From the NCBI RefSeq assembly GCF_007997155.1, contig NZ_VORT01000005.1, forward strand, positions 124,001 to 188,000: a DNA stretch of 64,000 nucleotides. Direction: 5' to 3'. Both the position numbers and the translations under genes were made by a program. Each line of letters opens with the position of its first letter. Position 1 is the first letter of the stretch. Positions 61,954-64,000 of this stretch are shown piece after piece. The notes under the pieces were generated by a model that did not search any database, was not told the origin of the DNA, and was given only the letters and a program-made list of their open reading frames with translations. The DNA is from Aequorivita antarctica (GTDB taxonomy: Bacteria > Bacteroidota > Bacteroidia > Flavobacteriales > Flavobacteriaceae).

Positions 61954-62796
61954 TCAACGTTGAACTTCTTGCCTTAATTTATCCCAAAAGGTGTATTTAG
62001 ACTTTTGCTGAAATAGACCAAAATGACCTATTTTATCAAAGTTTAGATTCTCTGGATATATCTGGACTCTTTTGATATTGGCATTCGAATAACGCTCAAT
62101 TAGCTTATCAATGGATTTTTGGGGAGCATATTTATCAAAAGCTACGCTATAAGAAATTATCTCACATTTGATTTTACGAAAGAATAATCTTTCATTATCA
62201 ATAAATGCAAAAAGATAATTCCTGTTATTACACCAATCTTTCCATTCATCGGCAACATATTTTGGTAAATCTTCCATCCTACTGAATTTTTTGGACGGTA
62301 GATACCCAAAAATTTTTATTAAAATAGGAACCAGTATATTCCAATTGGTCCACATCTTAACTCTTGAAATTCCACTCCAATTTCCCCAAAAGCCATTTTG
62401 AGCGCAAACCAAGATAATTTTGTGAGCAAGAAGGGAAGCTTTTGTTAATCCAATAAGTTGACCGCCTATACTATGGCCCAAGATGGCAATCGGCAAGTTT
62501 GGATATATTTTAACGCTGTAATTAATTACAGCGGTCAGATCATTAGTTCCCCAATCACTCAACGAACTTTTCACTTTTTTTATATTTGTCTTTAATGAGT
62601 ATCCGATTCCTGAATAATCAAATGTTATTGCTGTAGTACCCTCTTGATGAATAAATTTAGAAATCTCGTGATAAAATTCTTGCTTCACACCAGTTGCTGA
62701 GCAAATAATAAGTAGTTGCTTAGGTTTTTTTGCTTCAAAGAAATTAGCATGAATGAAACTCCCGTTTTCTGAAGGTATTTCAAAATGTTTTATCAT
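61954..62796 (-). CDS. Alpha/beta hydrolase
   Basis: From the ATG at 62796 (MIKHFEIPSENGSFIHANFF) the protein has 280 residues. The fold is shown by LLIICSATGVKQEFYHEI, TTAITFDYSGIG and the nucleophile elbow ILGHSIGGQL (Ser in GHSIGG). A late histidine in KIGHFGLF can complete the triad. An ester substrate is likely but unknown. An ATG at 62856 in an ATGA overlap with the preceding gene would add 20 atypical residues; both starts are possible. Confidence 0.87.
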   Translation of the reverse strand: MIKHFEIPSENGSFIHANFFEAKKPKQLLIICSATGVKQEFYHEISKFIHQEGTTAITFDYSGIGYSLKTNIKKVKSSLSDWGTNDLTAVINYSVKIYPNLPIAILGHSIGGQLIGLTKASLLAHKIILVCAQNGFWGNWSGISRVKMWTNWNILVPILIKIFGYLPSKKFSRMEDLPKYVADEWKDWCNNRNYLFAFIDNERLFFRKIKCEIISYSVAFDKYAPQKSIDKLIERYSNANIKRVQIYPENLNFDKIGHFGLFQQKSKYTFWDKLRQEVQR

Positions 62797-62852
62797 ATTT
62801 AAATTATTATTAAAGTTATTTTTTAAGAGATATTTTTTTTGGCCGGGTAAAA

Positions 62853-63188
62853 TCATGCATCGTAAAGAATTATTAGCTTTCCATCATTAAACTCTTGTTT
62901 CCAGATTCTTCGATCTACTTTATCAATAAAATGAACTGTTTTGGAATCTTTATAGATTTCCGTTACTTTAAACACTGGCCGTATCCCTGAATTTTCGGTT
63001 TGAAAGTTTTCATATTTTACTTCTAAAATTTTGACCTTTGAAAAACTTGTATTACTATTTGGATCAAAATCATAAACCAAAAGTTCCTTTTTATATCCTT
63101 TTTTTAATGGTAACCATCGAATGATATGCTGATAAGCACCAACCTCATTATAACTTGATAGATCTTTATAACTTGATAGATCTTTCAT
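62853..63188 (-). CDS. Hypothetical protein with duplicated N-terminus
   Basis: A 111-residue protein of unknown family, charged and without signal peptide. Residues 2-13 are a perfect repeat KDLSSY-KDLSSY, caused by an 18-bp tandem duplication (63150-63167 and 63168-63185) directly after the start codon. The remaining part, with a run of short strands (LVYDFDPNSN, VKILEVKYENFQ), could be a beta protein. It begins 4 bp after the stop of the next gene upstream. Confidence 0.6.
   Translation of the reverse strand: MKDLSSYKDLSSYNEVGAYQHIIRWLPLKKGYKKELLVYDFDPNSNTSFSKVKILEVKYENFQTENSGIRPVFKVTEIYKDSKTVHFIDKVDRRIWKQEFNDGKLIILYDA
63150..63185. repeat. 18-bp tandem duplication
   Basis: Two identical adjacent copies of an 18-bp unit (ATAACTTGATAGATCTTT). 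It keeps the reading frame of the hypothetical protein. Confidence 0.95.
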
Positions 63189-63192
63189 ATTT

Positions 63193-63600
63193 TCAATATG
63201 TCACCATTCCATTAATAGAATGACCAATTATAACTTTGTTTATTGGGGTTTTCGCTTTTTCTTTTAAAGGTTGGTTGCCATTGGTATGTATTTTTGACCT
63301 TTTGGAGTTTTCGCCAGAAGTATTGCAGAATGCATTAATATTAATGAAATGAATTTTATTTACAATATTTTGAATTTCTGGACATTGATATTGTTCAATT
63401 AGTTTATAAGTTATTTCAAAAGGTATATAAATAAGGTTTGGATTTTTTTGAAAATACACGCAATGATTATTTGGGGATAAGGTTTCATTAGTTAAAATAT
63501 ATTCTGTTTCGTATTTTGAATATCCAGCAAATAAAAATTCAAGTAATAAAATACTTATAAGAAAACCAGAGGTTATATTTAAGATTAGAAACGTTTTCAT
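63193..63600 (-). CDS. Hypothetical membrane-anchored protein
   Basis: A 135-residue protein with a signal-anchor (MKTFLILNITSGFLISILLL) and a soluble tail. No family recognised. The end KVIIGHSINGMVTY is unusual and has no sorting-domain character. Confidence 0.5.
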   Translation of the reverse strand: MKTFLILNITSGFLISILLLEFLFAGYSKYETEYILTNETLSPNNHCVYFQKNPNLIYIPFEITYKLIEQYQCPEIQNIVNKIHFININAFCNTSGENSKRSKIHTNGNQPLKEKAKTPINKVIIGHSINGMVTY

Positions 63601-63684
63601 TGGATAGGATTCTTTTATTACATTGTTTAATTTATAGATTTGAAACGGGATTTATCTATGAAAGATTTTGAGAAGACTTGACTC

Positions 63685-64000
63685 TTATCGAACTTTATTG
63701 CACATAAATAAAAAGCTTTCAGGGGGATCGGGTAAACCATTGTTAGACGCTAGTGTCAAAGTAATTAGCTCTGGAATGTTCACTACAAATTTCCCGTCCA
63801 TCTCTCTTACTTGAGCCAATGTTGTCGTATCTTGAGATTTATATAATGCAGTTTTTCCTGTAGCGTCCATTATTGTGCATTGAATGTCTAGATATTTTAA
63901 TTCATCCGCGACAACTGTTGTGGTTTCCGATTTGATGGTATAATTTCCAATTGTACTAGTATTAAAGGAAACTTGAAGATTTGAGGCTATGAAGGAATCG
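63685..64000 (-). CDS. C-terminal part of a protein entering from outside the window
   Basis: My reading of the minus strand shows that the frame ending at 63685 is open all the way to the window edge, about 105 residues (DSFIASNLQVSFNTSTIGNY, then TTTVVADELKYLDIQ and MDATGKTALYKSQDTTTLAQ). The ATG at 63870 is internal. The beta-rich pattern does not match a family I recognise. Confidence 0.7.
   Translation of the reverse strand, partial: DSFIASNLQVSFNTSTIGNYTIKSETTTVVADELKYLDIQCTIMDATGKTALYKSQDTTTLAQVREMDGKFVVNIPELITLTLASNNGLPDPPESFLFMCNKVR

Overview
The window is a chromosomal segment of a member of the Bacteroidota, most likely a marine-type Flavobacteriaceae. This rests on type IX secretion (T9SS) C-terminal sorting domains, families such as DUF1573, DUF1599, DUF4293, DUF4476 and BT_3928, near-absence of Shine-Dalgarno signals, and promoters with the Bacteroidota -7 box TAnnTTTG. 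No rRNA, tRNA, insertion sequence, integrase or CRISPR array was seen.

Region 1 (1-34.3 kb) is conserved core. It carries envelope and lipid functions (glycosyltransferase fragment, murB, psd, cdsA, acyl-CoA-binding protein, MsbA-like ABC exporter), translation and RNA functions (valS, rsfS, truA, prmA, rho), proteostasis (ftsH, clpS), metabolism (pyrE, birA, folP, tpiA, an aminotransferase), c-di-AMP synthesis (cdaA), a LytS/LytTR two-component pair and several exported proteins. Genes are tightly packed, often with ATGA or TAATG overlaps, and clear hairpin terminators separate the units.

Region 2 (34.3-57 kb) is visibly more AT-rich and accessory. It opens with a decayed fragment of the kelch/T9SS gene found at 18 kb. 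Next comes a NarL-type response regulator and its TPR-containing histidine kinase, which diverge from a three-gene cluster of T9SS cargo proteins. Further on are a DUF4476 protein, a second copy of the PDZ-aspartyl protease of 3.8 kb, a Crp-like regulator, lipoproteins, a broken CPBP protease gene and a second T9SS/lipoprotein/carboxypeptidase-regulatory-domain operon.

The main discovery is here. Five promoters (37.67, 43.31, 45.06, 51.98 and 56.31 kb) share one 71-bp architecture. A palindrome TACCTN6AGGTA is followed, 24 bp centre to centre, by a second weaker palindrome whose AGGTA half starts exactly 28 nt before a TAnnTTTG-type -7 box. They lie in front of exported-protein genes and in the divergent region next to the NarL-type two-component genes. 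This points to a dedicated, previously undescribed secreted-protein regulon; the identity of its regulator is an inference.

Region 3 (56.4-64 kb) is a run of head-to-tail minus-strand genes: PaiB-like FMN protein, SDR oxidoreductase, DUF2306, DUF4386 and DUF4395 membrane proteins, GNAT, DinB, an alpha/beta hydrolase and small unknown proteins. It ends in a protein cut by the window edge.
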